Shown: positions 1 to 12,131 of the stretch, one piece after another
Layout of the letters: every line of letters begins with the position of its first letter
Position numbering within the stretch: the stretch's first letter is position 1
From: Diorhabda sublineata
Taxonomy: Eukaryota; Arthropoda; Insecta; Coleoptera; Chrysomelidae
Direction of reading: 5' to 3'
NCBI RefSeq assembly: GCF_026230105.1
Contig: NC_079479.1
Location: forward strand, 33,759,385-33,823,384
Length of the DNA: 64,000 nucleotides
The notes under the pieces: generated by a model
Told to the model about the DNA's origin: nothing
Databases searched by the model: none
The model's input: the letters and a program-made list of their open reading frames with translations, nothing else
Position numbers and translations under genes: made by a program

Positions 1-620
1 CGCTTGCAATACCATTGGAATTGTAAATCACATTGTCATTCCATTTCGATGTTGGTTGTCGAGGCAAGTGAGTGTGTGTCATTGTTAGCCTATACGTTTC
101 TATTCAACGAATTTTATTGAATCTGGTTATTCATTTATAGGGTGAATAAAGATATCTGTGTACCCTCTACATAGGGAGGTTTTTCTAGCTTCTTTCATCG
201 AGTATGTTTTTGGAGACGTTTTCAGTTTCGTGGTATCTATGTAACTGACTAACTTTGGAAGTGCTTTTTACCCACTTCAAATATATAATATTATTTTAAC
301 GATTTTCGTAAACTGCGAAACGTCAGTTTAGTTTGAAATTTTGAAGACCGACACCTATAAAATGATTCCATAAACTTTTACTATTATCATTTTTCGGTTC
401 ACTAGTACAGACTCAATTTTTTCTTACCCAGATTAAGCAAGAATAAGCGAGCAAATAAATTGAGAGAATAATCAGTTACAAAGTTTTGATTAGAACTTAC
501 AAGCTTCAAAAATGGAAAATAAATTCGAATCTACTCATATGACAATTTATATTATACCGAAGGACATGTCCACTCGTCTAACCAACAATTAGGTTAGACA
601 GATTTTACCAAACAGAAGGT
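1..620. other. Unannotated AT-rich sequence
   Basis: No frame with recognisable protein similarity, no RNA gene and no obvious repeat was seen here. It precedes a mariner relic and probably belongs to intergenic DNA downstream of collier. Confidence 0.5.
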
Positions 621-632
621 TTACTATTTGGA

Positions 633-1415
633 AGAAGCATATGTACGCAAAAATAATCGGAATTATTTTTTAAATGCTGTATATTTACAAAACAACCTTC
701 AAAATACTCTCCATTACAAGTAATACATTTGTCCCAGCGGTGCTTCTACTGTTCCAACCCATCTTTAGAGATGGCTGCAATCTCCTGTCTCGTTCTTTTC
801 CTGATGTCTTCAAATCGCGGTCCTCTCAAGCCTCTTTTCATGCGTGGAAACAAGAGAAAGTCGCACGGAGCTAGGTCAGGCAAGTAAGGTGAATGGGGCA
901 AAGGAACCATGTTATTTTTAACCAAAAACTGGCTAACAGTGATGGCTGAGTGTGCAGGTGCATTGTCATGGTGGAAGAACCAGTCATCTGTTTGTTGAAC
1001 CGAGCTCTAAGATATTCGACTGATTTCAGACAGTTGATCAATTGTCTGTGCGTACGAGCTCTCGAATTCTTTCAACATTTTCATCGATTCGGGCAGTGGA
1101 TGGACGTCCAAAGCGAGGTTTGTCATCGATCGATATTTTTTAATCCAGAAAACCACTCATACACTTGAGTTTTCCCTATAGCATCATCTTCATAAGCAGT
1201 TTTCAACATTAAAACAGTTTCAGCGGCGTTTTTACCGAGTAGAAAACAAAATTTCACAGCGGCACGTTGTTCACTTAAATTTGCCACCATAAAAAAACGA
1301 AGCAGCAGTGAAATTGCACTAGCAAAAACGATCACTAGTGAAGAACAGAACGTGGCAGGTCAACGGCCTCGCCCATGGCAATGCTATTCCGGTTACTTTT
1401 GGGTACTTTCTCGTA
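633..1415 (-). mobile_element. Internally deleted mariner transposon
   Basis: Read on the minus strand, this holds the two ends of a mariner transposase. The N-terminal helix-turn-helix part (about 1330-1060) contains EQRAAVKFCFLLGK, AAETVLMLKTAYEDDAI and then the conserved RFGRPSTARIDENVERIREL stretch. After about residue 100 the frame jumps directly to the C-terminal catalytic part (about 985-850), with HHDNAPAHSA and SPYLPDLAPCDFLLFPRMKR. The middle, with the first two catalytic Asp residues, is missing. Candidate terminal inverted repeats are visible: CGCAAAAATAATCGGAAT near 647 matches the complement of 1385-1405 (ACCCAAAAGTAACCGGAAT). The element is therefore a dead, deleted copy, about 0.78 kb against the usual 1.3 kb. 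Confidence 0.88.
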
Positions 1416-1759
1416 TATAGAGAGAAATGCTTTATTGTTAATAAATTGTTCACAATTTGTAGACAGAAGCTTGTAAAAAAGTAAGAAACAAACCTAGAAA
1501 TAACTAAATAAAGCCACAAATAAAATAAAATCTAAATATAAGTTTCCGCATGAAAACTGTAAAACTACCGTTGAAAATGTACATGTACTATACAACAACA
1601 AACCAGTGCGCACTGCATTAAATATTATTATTAGAATAGAAGGCACTTTCCAGTAAATATGCCTTCAAATTATTGCGAAATGCGAGAAAAAATGTTATAG
1701 CTTCGATTTAAATTGGCAAATGATTGTGCATTTTTTTACATTGTAAAGTATTGAGCCTT

Positions 1760-2100
1760 TAACTAATTCTGAACGTGGAGTAGGTGGATAAAGGTCGAGT
1801 TATGTGTTCTTAAGTGGATAGCTAAAATTGGAGAAGCGTGCTTACGAATTAGGAAAACGGATTCAAATTTGAATAAGTAAGGAAGAGTCAATTTTTTTAA
1901 TCTCTTAAAGAATTCCCTGCTGTTTAGTCGAGGTAAATATCTTCCTTTTGTAGTTTGGATATACGCTGAAATTGAGTCGCACCACACGTACTCCAGCAGG
2001 GAAGGGAATATCTGAGATGCGACTCAATAAGGGCATAATAGAGGTGGGTAGCTCACCAACAGAGAATAATTTGGGTTCAGAGTACAACAAATGCACTGGA
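1760..2100 (-). mobile_element. Non-LTR retrotransposon RT C-terminal relic (jockey/CR1 type)
   Basis: The minus strand carries, across several frames, the end of a jockey/CR1-type reverse transcriptase. It has the block ESHLRYSLPF followed by RIFKLQK-like residues, then LNSREFFKRLKKLTLPYLF and an arginine/histidine-rich tail with RTHNST. This order (Y.LI.SHL.YG...W, then Q..IFKLQKKAIR, then LP.L) is typical of the post-palm region of these elements. Frameshifts occur between the blocks, so it is a fossil. A second copy of the same family lies at about 26030-26230. Confidence 0.72.
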
Positions 2101-3640
2101 TGATTAGCAGATTATCACGAAAACAAGCTTTTTATACACAAAACCGTATTAAAGCTTGAATGGAACTATGATGTGCAGCTCAACCAGTAAATCTAAAGGA
2201 GATTCCTACAGCGTAGTAGCCGTTTCATGTTACGTCTTTAACAGAATAATAGTTCCCAGAACCAAAGAAATAATCAGCAAATACTATTCGCAACTCATGG
2301 TGAAGAGCGTAGATTGAAGCGTTTCAATCCAAGCGACTTACCTTCCAGATTCTAAACGTTTTTATAACTTACATTAGTCAGATTCAAAAGGGATGTTTTC
2401 ACTGGAAATTCTGTCTACATGCCACATTTACCAATGCCTTAATTTTAACTTATTATGATGAGGAACAGATTTTTAATTAATTTTCTTTAAAAAAAATGAA
2501 ATTTCGTTCAAATGACTTCCTGATAATTAATAAAATATTTGATGAAGACTCAAATAGGCCAAAAAACTAAATTTTGAAATTTATTTTCTACGAAACAGAC
2601 CTTAAATCACGAAATATATTCAAAAAGGTCTGATAAAGAAAATTTTTTATGTTATACAAATATTTTGTTATATTTTTGATATATATTTTAATCAATTATT
2701 GATTTCAAAGGTTGGGAAAAGTGAAAACCTATTAAGATAATAGTATATCAAGATATCAATAAATTATTTATACAAATTTAGTATTCCCATAATTAAAATT
2801 TGAATGATTGATACACGGACCACTTGAAATCTAACACCAGACCAATTAAGCCCTTTCCCACGTTGCAAACGTTTTACATCATCAAAAACCTCGTCTGCGT
2901 TCATCAAACTAGATAAAAAAAAAAACGAATGTTCACAGATTAAAACGCTCGTCGATCCTCAGCACGTGTGCGATTGATAATGACACGGGTATGTAGAAGT
3001 GCGTATTGTCATCCCATAGCAGTTTAATATTGTCATTAGGTTATAAGCTGGGATTATCGCAAGTACTACAAAACATTGTTAAATTGAGTTTTTTTTATCT
3101 GTTTATTGGTGTTTATTCATTTAATTCGATTTTAAAATATAATTTCTGCTACGTATGTTCATTTAACAAAAATTAATTAGAAGGAACTTACTAGGTTGCA
3201 AATATTTGAAATAGAAATCTTCTTCAACTTATTTAGTTTGAAAGATACTGACGAAGAAAACGGGTTATAACAACTACAATATGTTATGAGGAAAATCTAC
3301 AGCTGCATAAGCACTTCGTTGATTTTAAACAGGCCCAAAGTTGTATGAAGCCATGAAATACCAATTCAGATGGATGGTTTAATATCAGAAGCTTTCAATG
3401 TAGATACTGGACAAGAAACTTTCGCTATATTAGAACCATTAAGAGGAAAAGCTATATTACAGAAATACCAATGTACAATATTAACTAGATCAAGAATAGA
3501 AACGCAAAACGTACTAGATTATAGCTGGGTTATAATTGAGAGATAGAAAACACGCATATAAAAGAACACAAATCGAAATAAATGGTAATGGAATGAGCAA
3601 ATACCTTCAATAAAAGTGCACAAAGTGAAATAGTAAGTTA
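2101..3640. other. Unannotated AT-rich sequence
   Basis: Nothing recognisable on either strand. Some stretches are very AT-rich (about 2460-2800). No long open frame and no RNA gene was seen. Confidence 0.5.
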
Positions 3641-3669
3641 TTTGTAATATTTGCTTGAAATTTGCACAC

Positions 3670-3850
3670 CCCATTTGGGTTCCAAGGGCCCAAGCTTGGC
3701 CCAGGCTTGGCCCAACCATGTAGAACTCTGGGCAAAGCTTGTAAGCCAGGCTTGGCCCGGTCTTGGTAAAACTCTGGAGTCATAACGATGGGCCAAGCTT
3801 GGTTGCCAAGAATGAGCCATGCTTGACCGCCAGGACTAGGCCAAGATTAA
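3670..3850. repeat. GC-rich degenerate repeat of GGCCAAGC(T/C)TGG-like units
   Basis: The motif GCTTGGCCC or its complement recurs at least six times in about 180 bases: 3692-3717, 3748-3760, 3789-3800, and further degraded copies to 3850. Several units contain the palindrome CCAAGCTTGG. The patch is much richer in GC than its surroundings. Translated on the minus strand it yields repeated Gly-Gln-Ala-Trp, which follows from the DNA repeat and is not evidence of a gene. Confidence 0.6.
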
Positions 3851-4319
3851 ATACCAAGACTTATTCATTACATAACTTTTTCTTCTTTATCTTTATTCCA
3901 TTTCTTGAGGTGAAAGGCAAAAAACATTTGAGTTTAAAATAAGAAAATGGATTTTTTGATTATTTTCTCAACGCCGAAAGCAACTGTACTTATATATAAT
4001 GAACGTTTTTTGAATTTTGTACAAAAATGTGCTATTTTTCGTACAATTAGTAGCTTTCTCACAAAACGCTATTGAAAGCTAGGATTTGAGATTGCCGCCT
4101 TATTTTCCTGCCGCTGAGGAATTACTACAATTTTGGGAAAACAAACTTTCATAATATTGAATTAATATTTAAAACCATTGTAGAGACAAGCATCAAAGTA
4201 CATTGTGTTTATTAAGACAGTTTATTTTCCAACAAAATGTGTTTGGAAATGCTTTGTCTAATGTTAAACTCAAAATTGCTTTGCCCCCATGTCAATTTTT
4301 TTATTCAAATACTTACCAT

Positions 4320-4680
4320 TAATGCCTGTTGTTTTGAAATAATATGGAAAGATATTATCAAAAATATCGGAAACTATCAAAGAAGAAAATAATCTTATTC
4401 CATTACATCAATTTGGTTTTAGAAAAAAAACAACAACAAATATTATTGAGAAATCCGAGGAAGAAAAAAAATTTAGCTTGACCTTGACGTAGCGCAAGCT
4501 TTTGACCATGGTTTGAAATGATAGACTCAAATATCGAATACTACCAAAACAGTTTGCAGAATTATTAGACTCGTATATATTAGAAATATGTTTAGAATTA
4601 AACAAGAAAAAGTTTACATAGAAATCAAAGAAACTAAGGCAGGAGTATCGAGAAGAAGTGTTTGAGGATGGACTCAGAAG
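4320..4680 (+). mobile_element. Jockey-type reverse transcriptase relic
   Basis: The plus strand encodes a decayed N-terminal part of a jockey-clade reverse transcriptase. It has NNLIPLHQFGFRKKTTTNII, then EKSEEEKK, a remnant of the LD.AQAFDH.L motif (AQAFDH, shifted frame) and LKYRILPKQFAELLDSYILE. In intact elements this order runs from the fingers motif (HQFGFR) to the first catalytic Asp. Stop codons and shifts break it. A mariner relic follows directly, possibly inserted into the retroelement. A related piece lies at 54330-55060. Confidence 0.75.
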
Positions 4681-4789
4681 TTTCTGGCCGAACAAAGAAA
4701 ACATACAAATTTTAGAAAATAATCTCCTTTTACCTTCATACACTTTTCTCGGCGTTTTTAATAGGTTCGATACCCTTTTTATACTAAGA

Positions 4790-5700
4790 ATCGTCAAGTT
4801 CCTCAAAATAGCCAACATCGTCTCCTCATTGTTGGAAAATCTTTGAGCATCGACCTACTTTTTCCAAGTCTGGAAAGAGAAAACAATTAGAAGGGACTAA
4901 ATCTGGTGAATCGGGTGCATGAGGTAGCAATTTAAAATTTGATTCGTTAATTTTGGCTATTGCAATAACGGATGTGTGAGTTGGTGATGAAACAACACTT
5001 TCTTCTTAGCCAAATGCGGCTGATTTCTTCGTTTAAATGTTGCATTAAGTTCGCATAATACTCGCCGTTGATAGTTCTTCCTTTTTCAACATAGTCAAAG
5101 AAAATTATCTCACGCGTATCCCAACAAACTGACCTTGCTTGCAGATGGGAATGTCTTTGCATTCTTTAGAGCTGGCTTCTTCTTTTCAGTTCATTGTTTT
5201 GATTGTTCTTTTATTTCGGGTGTGAAGTGATGGACCTACGTTTTATCAATGATTATGGAACGGCCCAAAAATAAGTCTGTGAAACACTCGATGGAAACAT
5301 CTTCATGACGCTGTTTTTGTTCCATTGTGAGCAAACGCAGCACCCATCTTGCGCACAGCTTTCTCATGTCCAAATTTTCTGTTAATATGCGATGTACGCA
5401 GTTTCAGTCCAGTACCGCTTTGTGGATTTTCATCAATATTTCTGAAATCGTCACCTCATTTGGTCGATCATTCCGATGCTGGTATTCCCAGGTCGTACGA
5501 CCTTGTTTAAACTCGGATACTCAACATTTTACTGTTGACAAAGAAGGAACAGTCTCACCCAGAGTAGAATCTAGTTCAGATTTTATATTGTTTGCGCTAA
5601 AGCCTTCCAAATAAAAGTATTATATCACATAACGATGACCAATTTTTTCCATGTTTAAAAATTCACTGAAAACGTTCGCTATTGATGGCTGCTAAATAAA
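4790..5700 (-). mobile_element. Mariner transposon, near full length but decayed (subfamily M1)
   Basis: On the minus strand almost the whole mariner transposase can be followed. The start is near 5650 (MEKIGHRYVI). SEFKQGRTTWE is near 5510 and the HTH region lies around 5440. RKLCARWVLRLLT is near 5350. The region of the first catalytic Asp is damaged (VHHFTPE near 5220). FFDYVEKGRTINGEYYANLM lies near 5070, and LAKKKVLFHH near 5000 leads into a degraded HP..SPDL block near 4900. Numerous stops and frameshifts make it inactive. Copies of the same subfamily occur at 34950-35690 and 62740-63060. Confidence 0.85.
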
Positions 5701-7080
5701 TACTAAACAATGTAGCGTGTCAAACTTGAAACATTACGAAATTTGTAAGACCTAACTTAACGTAACCTTTACGTGAAAGTTGAGGCCATCCAGCACCTGG
5801 GCAACAACGATTCATAAAGAAAATTCAAAAGGAAAAGACCCTTTGAATTAAGATGAATAAAAATGAAAGAAAAAAGTAGAGTATAGTGCTCGGTAGTGTG
5901 GACATAACCTAAAATATACTTGTGAGTAGACTTCAGTTATTCAAGTTTCATGTTTTGATTTAGGCTAGACAAAAAATACTCATTGAGCGCTTTGTATTAT
6001 CAGTATAAATACGGTATTAAACAAAAATGATTTATGTCAATTTTCGGTATATTTGAACACTTTTATACTCCTGGATATAATTTGCTTTTTGTACTTCATT
6101 ACGTATCACTCAATACCCTCAATAGCAGCATCGATTAGTCGAAATAATTGTTAAAGCCAGGGGTATTTTAGCATAAACATTATTTCATTAATATTGTTAT
6201 AAATTATTCACTTCTGAATCTCGTTACTCCAAACACGATTGACTATACAAAGAAATCAGTAGGCAAATTGAAATTGACACCACTAGCGCGTAACAAGCAG
6301 GTCGCAATAGTAAGAAGCCCATTAGCCTCGGGCTAATAGGGGGTGTGTTGGGGTGCGTATACGCGTGACAGATGGCATACGATATGTAAAAGGTCATATT
6401 GATGACGTCATGTCATATATATATATACACTCAATTTTCCATTGGACTGCATACGACGTAGTTGATTTTTATTACCATTATGTTAGTGATAATTTGGTTA
6501 TAATGATAAATCAATTTGATGATTCGGATATTTTATTACGTGTCTTTTTGTCATTTAGACATGTGGTACTGATATTCGATAGTTTGATCAATTAGATTCG
6601 TGAAATAACCCAAAATTTCAAAAACTATATTGTAGATTATTCTGTATTCGTATCTAGATAAAATGTGGCTGTAGTTTTTTCAAAATTTTTAGTTCAATTT
6701 GATTAATTTGTTCCAAATTTTGACTAAATCGAGATTATTGGAAAATTATGACGTTTAAAAGTAGAATCTACTAGAGGTATTTCATTGTTTCACCTACTAT
6801 GACATATATATGCGCAAAGTACAAATTTACGTCTTTACTGTCTTCTTCTAATCATATTAAAAACATCGGCATGTGATTAGAAGCTAAAAGATGTATTTAG
6901 AAGGCTGTACATTCTATGGAGAATTGTAATCGCTCAAATTGAGTCTGTATTTTTGTAGGTGGCATCTCACATTTTATCACTATTTAATTACAGCTTATTA
7001 CCTATTTTGACACCTCGAATATTCTTTCTGTCCTGCATCTGTTTGTTTCAATCACGTATTCCTAGATTTTTCATGTCTTT
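5701..7080. other. Unannotated AT-rich sequence
   Basis: No gene or assignable element. A perfect TGACGTCA palindrome (cAMP-response-like) occurs near 6403-6410, next to a short TA run. A short perfect hairpin (ATTAGCC...GGCTAAT) lies near 6320-6340. Neither has supporting context. Confidence 0.45.
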
Positions 7081-7089
7081 TCTCTTTCT

Positions 7090-7340
7090 GTCTCCATTCT
7101 GTAATTTTCCTTGTACCCCGCCGTTTTTCTATTCTTTTTACTTTAATTCCATCTACTATATTCTTATTCTTTATACTTATTATTTCCAAATTTCACTGGT
7201 CCATGAATTTTCCTAATAATTCTCCTTTCATAAATTCTTAATTGTTCTTTGTCCATATTTGTTAGTCTCATAGTTTCAGGTGCATATGTAACTACTGGTT
7301 TTATCGAAATCTTGTAGACTCTTAATTTGGTTGCCTAGCT
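7090..7340 (-). mobile_element. Non-LTR retrotransposon RT C-terminal relic (RTE-like)
   Basis: Minus-strand translation gives SIKPVVTYAPETMRLTNMDK, then EQLRIYERRIIRKIHGPV. This matches the conserved end of many insect reverse transcriptases, where the order is (L/I)RPV..YG.E.W.LT..D...L...ERK.LR.I.GP. The segment reads in one frame and then dissolves. No catalytic motif is left. It is a short fossil. Confidence 0.72.
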
Positions 7341-9180
7341 TTTTATCTTGTTCTTCATCCCCATGAATTCTTCGTCTTGTATCATTCTTTGTGTCATTTT
7401 TGTTGCTTATCAAGTACTTCAAGGTATGGACTACTTCGAAGATGAGGTCAGTTATCTTTACCGTTTCTTGTTTGTGAACTTCTTTCTTTCAATTCCCATA
7501 TAATCAGTCTTTTTCTGATTTATTTTCAATCCTCTTTTTTCTTTTTCAGTTTGCCTATTCAGTTTTGTTTTATTTTTATCATTTATCTAGTTAAGTATTC
7601 ATCATATGCCGACGATACTAACAAAATCAAAGAACATTTAAGAAAAGATATAAATGAGGAAGACGTCAAGGAAAAGACCGCAAAAAACGAATGGAAAAGA
7701 TGGCGTCGAGGGGATGGGAGTATATTAAAGGGGAGCATTCGAATTCAGAATAATTTTTCGTAACCAGTCTCGTTATTCAATAGCCAGACATAGATTAAAA
7801 CTTATTAGTCATAAAACAAGTGATTATTTCACAAAAATCGAGTCAGTATTTTTTTCATTAAGGGAAAAATGTAATTTTCGTGTACAGATGGGAAATACGT
7901 ACAGGAAAAAACCAAAAGCATTAAGTAAGAAGACAAAAAAATTAGATCTTTGCCATACAGATGCAAAAATTGGATCTGTTTTTCAGTGTATATCCCCTAC
8001 GTTATCTACCCTTTCATAAGTATGCACCTCTTCATATGTTCCAAATAATTTAAGTATCACTCGACAATATTATCATTATGATCGTATTCTACATAAAATA
8101 GTATGTGCCAGTGCCGCGACATATGGGCATTAGATAAAACACAATTCGAATGCACCCTTACTGGCCGGCTGAGAGGCACTACAAATTCAACCCTTTGTCG
8201 AACTAAATGAATGTACTTGTGATCGTGATAGATAAACAAAATAACAAAAAAAAGGGTGTTCATTAAATGATGATCAATATATACAAGGTGAATGAGATTA
8301 TAAATTTCAAAAATGCGATTCAAATTTCAAAAGTTTGAGTTTTTTTATCGCGTTTTAATTTGAATGAGTTTGAAGATTTTCTCGTTTTATAGGGAAGATA
8401 ATTATTTAACGATATTCTGGCTTATGTTTTAATTTTGATTGTTCTTCTTTCAAATTCTAATTTAACTTAAATAATCCGTGTATATACGCAATATTCCATG
8501 ACATATATTTTCAAGCAATAAATAAATACTAAATTATAATTTTCCAATATAGATTGACAATCAATTGAGAAAAAACAATTTATACTTACAAGGAGAGTTC
8601 AATAAGTTCTATTTTTGGTAATCAACACCTCCTTAAGCCTTATTTTTTGTGATAATCACTCAAACCGAAGTTAAGCTGGATTAATCCTAAGGAATCTCCA
8701 ATTTCAAAAGCGGTTGCCAAACGCTGTGGTCACTCACGATCTTTGGTACTTCAAGACGTTACCGATTGGTGCACCAGACCAAAATCAAGGAAATCATAAA
8801 AGATACGGCAAGGAGAAAATTCGAAAAACTGAGAATCCAGTATCTATATTGATGCAGCTAATTAATGATGAGAAAAAAATATAACAACGAAAAGAAAATA
8901 GGATGTAAAACAGAAATAATATACGTGATACTATCTAAAAATAGAAGTGAATGTTTGGATTCGTTGAAGTGGACGTTCGAGTAAAAATCGGAGGTGACTA
9001 ACGGTCTCAAGCCATGAATCAAAAGAAATTATAACTTTTTATGGATGCCATGTGATGGAATAGATGTAAATTAAAACAAATAGAAATGGAATTGTTTCAC
9101 TAGGACGAGATACAAATAAAATATGAAGCATCTTCATCCTGATCAGTTTTAGTTCTTAATTAAAGTGTAACAGGATAAAA
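7341..9180. other. Unannotated AT-rich sequence
   Basis: No supportable gene. A plus-strand frame at 7551-7763 contains Tyr-Ala-Asp-Asp, but it lacks other reverse-transcriptase motifs (see rejected items). Confidence 0.45.
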
Positions 9181-12021
9181 TGTTAAATAAAAGTCACGTA
9201 TTTTTATATAAATTTTATTATACATCAATGAGTTTAAAAAAAAAACATTCGAAAATTGCACAAAATAACGAAATAAATATTTGCACGAATTTAAAAAAAA
9301 TTCAAAAATAAATAACAATAGTATGTACAAATTATACATAATGTAACGATCTTTTATTGAAAATTGTAATTTTCATTTAAAATAAATTAAAATTCGAACG
9401 ATGAATGATAATTTGAAAAATAAACAAAATGAGATTCGTATACGTTTTAGGTATTTATTTTTCATTTCAAAAAACTCGAAGACCACCCGGTACATTTCGT
9501 TACTAAATTGCTTTCTTCTCTTCTATATTTATTTACAATCTACAAAAACGAAATTAAATAATCTAAGATATGTTAATTTACAAAATATATTGATAGTCGT
9601 TGTGTAACCCCCTTGTTACTATACATATTTGTACAAAATTTTTCTATATATATTTACAACTTATTCATATTTGAAAATTCTCTTAATCCCAGCTCTAAAG
9701 CGATATGTATCTTTTATTACGATATGACAGAGCAGAGAAATGAATTTTCTTACGAAGCAAGCACGGAAATTATTGAAATTTCGATAAAAAATCTAAAAAC
9801 TCAGAGACTGTATTTTATGTTTGTTACGAATGCGTTAACTTTACATTTAGGGACAATGACACGCACCAGTTTCAATACGACAAAATTGGTTTATGAATTT
9901 ATTTTATATTATGAATAATAGGTCAGGTATCTTAGTTAATTAACTTTAAGAAAAGTTTTGTGGAGTAGCAGGAAGCTAGTTTATAGTTAACATATATTTA
10001 TCCACCATATTGTAGCACCAACAAAAACGGTCACAAAAAGTTAGAGTTTATCATTCTAATGGCTCAGAAATCTCTTAGAGCTAACGATATGTTCCTTATT
10101 TGAGGCTCTAGGTTCTTATTTCTTTAGCATCATCGGAGAAACCGTATTATTTTCGAATACCAAGTTGTATCTCAGTGATTTTGTTAACTGGTGTGGACAG
10201 AGAATTCAGTGGAATCAGCAATTGAATTAGATCATCTTCAATGACTTTATGTCCGCTCTTATTTATGTAAGATGGCTACGGGGTAGTTAATTAGAGATAC
10301 AGCTTCGTGTGTATCACACTGTGGGTTTTATTGTATATAGCAAAACACCGATAGTTTCAGTAGAACTGCTACGTTGAGGAAGAAGTCAAGCTATGTTCCA
10401 TTCAGACCAAGATGATCTGTCTCTAATTGAACCTGTTTATGATATAGATGGTGTTGAATATAGAAAATCCTCCACAGATTTTAGCATCAATGATTCGGAA
10501 TCCATCCTAAACCCATCGATTCATAATAACCAATAAATATGTCCACCAAAATTGATTAAAACTGATTATCTAACTTTTTTTTTATCACAAGTGTATATTA
10601 AACTGAATTTTTCAATATTTCAATAATAACTTGCTGCGTAAGAAATGTAAGGGGAGAGATGTACAGGGAAAGTCAATAAATAGTTGTGATATGCGCCCTT
10701 TCAGTTGACATTTGATTTACCCTGATAGTGTTTGCCGATTTAGCCAGAGTTTTGTTTGTAAAACTGAAAAATCTCATTGGGTAAATCAAATGTTATATAA
10801 ATTGTTGAATGTTTCATAAGTATTTGGTGATCACAGTTCATTAGGTTTTTTATCCTTCAAAATATTTGTTTCATTATCAATTATAAACAAATCTAATTTA
10901 CTTTGTTCGAATGTACGTATTTATACAAATATTTATATAATTTACAATAACGAATTGATTAAAATGAATATCGACAGATTAATATTTTCAATTATTTTTC
11001 GAAATACAATGCTTGTATTTTTAATATTGACTAGAAATTCCGTTTAAAGGTCATGCTCGATTCAAATATGTCGGAAAAATATGGTAATTTTGTATTTTAG
11101 GGTAGGTGGGGTAAAAGCTAAAAAATGCTACCCGTTCCCCAAATGTCTGCCCCTGTATTCAACGTCTAAAGCCTTATTCTGAAACTAGTAGTACTTTTAT
11201 AGTTGATAATTTAATATATCTTAAGAAATCCAGCTCAATCAGTTAAGACGAGTTTCCTATCATGTCAAATAAACTCGCAGGTTCCTTCCCGAAGATTTTC
11301 TAGTGCTTTGCACTTAGATAATTCCTTTTCTTATGTACAGTCATCTATTTCCGTCAGTATGAGGTGCTTGGGTTCTACAAAATCCACTTAGAGCCTCTGC
11401 TAGAACTCTGACTCAAGCATCTTCTGCTACTTCTTGATTTGTTCAGTATGTTTCAATCCCACACCATTTTGTAACTTCTCGATGCAAAGATTCGAAAATG
11501 TGGAATTCAAATCGATTTTTGATATCATTCGATCGTAGTTTGTTCAGAAAATGTTTGAATAAGTTTAAGTACTCGTGATTTATTATCAAACACCTCGTCA
11601 AATTATTTTTTTAGTCGTGCAATTTACAGAATAAGCTCAGCGCCAGATTTTTTAACAAATTGTCTAACCTGTTTTATCCACTACCGAGATTTGTGTGTGT
11701 TGTGGACTTCAAATCGATTTTCCGGAAAATATTCATGGAGGAACCATTTAATATTTAAAGCAAAATATAACAGGAAATTAGAAATTGTTTCGAGGAGCAT
11801 GGGCCGCCCTTTGCCACCAACCAATCCTGGTTTTCTTATCAAATATCAAAAAATATTAAACCGAAAGGTTTGAAAATATTGGTTCCGTCGATATTCAAGT
11901 TCATATTTCGTGTAACACCTAAAGTTTTTGGTACGCGTTATGCCGTATACATTGTACCGGAAACGTCTTGCGGGGACGAAACATTACTGTTTGGAGTGTT
12001 TGGACTTGAAGACTCCTCGGG
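9181..12021 (-). other. kn: 3' flank of collier, candidate long 3' UTR
   Basis: This lies directly downstream of the two collier stop codons. No other gene was found. On the minus strand there are candidate AATAAA signals (for example complement of 11579-11584 and near 9205-9212). Two exact UGUAAAUA Pumilio-type sites occur (complements of 9530-9537 and 9651-9658). Such AU-rich, Pumilio-site-bearing sequence would fit a long 3' UTR ending near 9.2 kb, but nothing here proves transcription. A short inverted repeat lies at 10708-10793. Confidence 0.3.
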
Positions 12022-12131
12022 CTACTTGCTGGATCCCACTAAGGCCGTCGTGGAGCTGTAGCCTTGCGAGTTGCACGTGGGAAGAGCGAAGGGGTTCATT
12101 GAGGCGAATGGAGACGACACTAAACTCATTC
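12022..12131 (-). CDS. kn: collier terminal exon A (alternative C-terminus)
   Basis: The acceptor TTTTATTTTCAG precedes this exon, and the phase fits the upstream exon, whose last base A plus GA makes Arg. It encodes 35 further residues: MSLVSSPFASMNPFALPTCN, then a Ser/Thr-rich end (STTALVGSSK) and TAG at 12024-12022. Codons are GC-rich compared with the flanks, as expected of real coding sequence. The Ser-Pro-Phe-Ala and NPFALP blocks resemble the transactivation tails of COE proteins. It would be used when exon B (12322-12509) is skipped. The order of exons, with B lying first, makes this a skipped-exon choice rather than mutually exclusive tandem ends. Confidence 0.82.

Noticed and set aside
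4408..4818. 136-codon minus frame, the longest in the window
   Set aside because: It is the antisense of the jockey relic, whose plus-strand motifs (HQFGFRKK, AQAFDH) are the real signal.
6403..6410. TGACGTCA as a cAMP-response element
   Set aside because: A single 8-base palindrome without a promoter or neighbouring gene is expected by chance.
7551..7763. Plus-strand frame containing Tyr-Ala-Asp-Asp-Thr
   Set aside because: The YADD string resembles the reverse-transcriptase catalytic motif, but the residues before and after do not fit any RT family, and no other RT motif lies on this strand nearby.
9613..9918. 101-codon plus-strand frame
   Set aside because: Composition follows AT-rich DNA (Ile, Phe, Tyr, Asn, Lys). 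There is no motif, and it opposes the likely collier 3' region.
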